Made by a program: the position numbers and the translations under genes. Of a stretch of DNA of 64,000 nucleotides, positions 62,450 through 64,000 are shown piece by piece (position 1 is the stretch's first letter; each line of letters begins with the position of its first letter). The notes under the pieces were generated by a model. It had not been told where the DNA came from and made no database searches. It was given only the letters and a program-made list of their open reading frames with translations. The stretch comes from Pirellulaceae bacterium (GTDB lineage Bacteria; Planctomycetota; Planctomycetia; Pirellulales; Pirellulaceae), in NCBI GenBank assembly GCA_029243025.1, contig JAQWSU010000036.1, positions 1 through 64,000 of the forward strand, read 5' to 3'.

Positions 62450-64000
62450 ATGCAGCGGACTATCCTTATTTGTGTACTCACATTTCTCGTCGCGCCGTCC
62501 GCCCTGGCGGAACAGTTGTACGTTCGGCACGATACCGCTCGCGACACGATATCGGTCTTCCAAGTGGGTTTTAACGAACCGATCTTGACGCAAAACGTGC
62601 GGCCGGACTTTCGTCCCTACATCCACCCGATCGTCGCGCCGGATCGCCGGGGCCTTCTGACCGAGTACGACCCTGAGAACCACCCACACCAGACCGGTCT
62701 GTATTGGGGCTTTACGAGTGTCAACGGGCGTGATTTTTTTCATCATTACGACGGCGATTACTGGCGTCGTTTTTCCGCGACGATTCTAAAACCCGAGGCA
62801 ACTAAGAATGACCCCCGTGTTCAGTGGCAAACCATTTATGACTTGCTTGACGAAGCGGGCGAGGTGGTGATGCGTGAGACGCAAACGTGGACAATGAACG
62901 ATCCCGGCCGCACCTACGTCCTCGATTTGCAGTGGAGCGGCACGGCGATGCGGGACATCACCATCGGCGAGTTCGATTATGGCGGTTTGTTTCTGCGTAT
63001 GCCCTGGCGGGACGGTATGAACGGGCAAGCCGTCAACAGTAATGGACAAGTAAACGAAGATGGGGCCGAGGGCCAGCGCGCCCGCTGGCTGGATATCGGC
63101 ATGCAAGTGGAGGGGCGCGGGAATCTCGCGCACATCGCGATACTTGATCACCCGGAAAATGTAGGCTTCCCGCAACCCTGGCGCGTCGATGGTGCGATGG
63201 GTGTAGGCCCTGTGCGCGCACGGCTTGGCGACTGGGAGATCCCCAAAGGTGAAACGGCGCAGATTAAGCATCGGTTGCTCGCTTACACAGGAGAATTTGA
63301 CAAAGTTAGAGTTGCTTCGGCGTGGTCTTCGTATACGCGTGAACGCGGAGGCAAACCCTACGCTCAATGGGACCAAACCGATCTGGATCTCTTCGGCCAG
63401 CAAAACGTTGAAGACGTAGAAACGGTCGAGGAGGCCTACCGCGCGGAGTTTCTGACACCTGAAAAGGCCGTCGCCGCGATGACCGTACCCGACGGGTTCG
63501 AAGTCAATGTGTTCGCATCCGAGCCGATGATCACGCAACCCATGGCGTTCTGTTGGGATGACCGCGGCCGTCTGTGGATCGCCCAGAACCGTGAATACGA
63601 CGGAATCGAAAACGGCATTGAACTGTCAGGAGAAAGCCAGATTCTGATCCTGGAAGATACCGACCGCGACGGTGTCGCGGACAGCAAGAAAGTATTTCTT
63701 GATGGTGTTGTGTTCCCCTCGGCCATGTCGGTTGGTTTCGGCGGACTATGGCTCGGTGCGGTACCGAATTTGCTGTTCATTCCTGACCGGGATGGGGACG
63801 ACCGGGCAGATGTCGAGGATATTGAAGTCCGCCTAACGGGCTGGGGCCGCGATGACCTCCACGAAATCTTCAACAGTTTCAATTGGGGACCCGACGGGTG
63901 GCTCTATGGACTGCAGGGCATATTCACTCATTCGCGCGTGGGAAAACCGGCAGGAGAAAGCCGCATCTTCCGTCAGAACGCGCCCTACCCGGATGATATT
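62450..64000 (+). CDS. DUF6807/PmoA-like domain fused to PVC-type dehydrogenase (partial)
   Basis: Open for 517 codons to the window edge without a stop, so the 3' end is missing. The ATG at 62450 has GAGGG 6 bases upstream and a signal peptide (T-I-L-I-C-V-L-T-F-L-V-A-P-S-A-L-A). Residues of about 25-290 match the PmoA-like DUF6807 family: R-P-Y-I-H-P-I-V-A-P, D-H-P-E-N-V-G-F-P-Q-P-W-R-V-D and N-H-P-H-Q-T-G-L-Y-W-G-F. From about 335 a PVC-type dehydrogenase (sorbosone/PQQ-like propeller, with heme in the lost part) begins: M-T-V-P-D-G-F-E-V-N-V-F-A, W-D-D-R-G-R-L-W-I-A-Q-N, D-T-D-R-D-G-V-A-D and W-G-P-D-G-W-L-Y-G-L-Q-G. These families usually are separate genes. The truncated cytochrome at 33150 is related to the missing end. 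Confidence 0.88.
   Translation, partial: MQRTILICVLTFLVAPSALAEQLYVRHDTARDTISVFQVGFNEPILTQNVRPDFRPYIHPIVAPDRRGLLTEYDPENHPHQTGLYWGFTSVNGRDFFHHYDGDYWRRFSATILKPEATKNDPRVQWQTIYDLLDEAGEVVMRETQTWTMNDPGRTYVLDLQWSGTAMRDITIGEFDYGGLFLRMPWRDGMNGQAVNSNGQVNEDGAEGQRARWLDIGMQVEGRGNLAHIAILDHPENVGFPQPWRVDGAMGVGPVRARLGDWEIPKGETAQIKHRLLAYTGEFDKVRVASAWSSYTRERGGKPYAQWDQTDLDLFGQQNVEDVETVEEAYRAEFLTPEKAVAAMTVPDGFEVNVFASEPMITQPMAFCWDDRGRLWIAQNREYDGIENGIELSGESQILILEDTDRDGVADSKKVFLDGVVFPSAMSVGFGGLWLGAVPNLLFIPDRDGDDRADVEDIEVRLTGWGRDDLHEIFNSFNWGPDGWLYGLQGIFTHSRVGKPAGESRIFRQNAPYPDDI

Noticed and set aside
62786-63538. 250-codon minus-strand frame
   Set aside because: Antisense to the clear plus-strand DUF6807/PVC gene that runs off the window edge.

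Overview
The window reads as chromosomal DNA of a planctomycete, probably a marine Pirellulales-type bacterium. I infer this from families typical of that phylum: large secreted proteins with an LEPR-type N-terminal motif, CotH/lamin-tail proteins, EF-hand (dockerin-like) plus PEP-CTERM C-termini, a DUF1501 protein, several formylglycine-type sulfatases, VCBS/FG-GAP proteins, PVC-type cytochrome/dehydrogenases and Gfo/Idh/MocA oxidoreductases. No rRNA, complete tRNA or CRISPR array was seen. Many genes have no obvious -10/-35 promoter.

Layout. 0-9 kb: an 11-bp tandem array, a surface-protein fragment ending in a Tudor-like module, a 2074-residue CotH/lamin-tail protein and a PEP-CTERM protein with a clear terminator. 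9.5-14 kb: two broken Tat-signal enzymes (PLP-dependent Cys/Met-metabolism type and sarcosine-oxidase type), a His-rich metal-binding protein and a double Dabb-domain protein. 14.3-22 kb: a three-gene run (DUF1501, an unknown Tat protein, an unknown protein with a C-terminal DUF59 domain), then a VCBS gene coupled to a sulfatase. 22-27.6 kb: an IS91-like remnant, a TauD-like oxygenase and a sulfotransferase. The sulfotransferase lies between two copies of a ~650-bp duplication, one carrying only the 5' part of a sulfatase, the other the whole gene. 28-33 kb: a membrane-anchored secreted protein and a probable zinc operon (degenerate ZnuA-like protein, MerC-like protein, COG0523 GTPase). 33-41 kb: a truncated cytochrome, a sulfatase, and three genes broken by stops or frameshifts (serine beta-lactamase-like, PEP-CTERM, XylR-type regulator). 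41-49 kb: a BlaI/BlaR pair, then a 1541-residue secreted protein that joins a seven-repeat FG-GAP propeller to an S11 D,D-carboxypeptidase-like domain. 49.5-64 kb: ankyrin lipoprotein, VCBS protein, purC, a second minisatellite, a LamG/PEP-CTERM protein, transposase remnants, an acetylxylan-esterase-like enzyme, tRNA-Pro, EF-hand, ECF-sigma and integrase fragments, a Gfo/Idh oxidoreductase, and at the right edge an incomplete gene fusing a DUF6807/PmoA-like domain to a PVC-type dehydrogenase.

Themes. (1) Polysaccharide use at the cell surface: sulfatases, esterase, secreted binding proteins. (2) A candidate zinc-responsive regulon: TTGCAT/ATGCAA dyads lie upstream of both the His-rich gene and the ZnuA-like/MerC/COG0523 operon. 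(3) A possible cell-wall or beta-lactam response unit around BlaI/BlaR. (4) Heavy decay: at least four genes carry stops or frameshifts and many fragments of mobile elements are present. The inactivating stops are TAA, TAG and TGA, so a changed genetic code does not explain them. Sequencing error is possible for the single-base cases.
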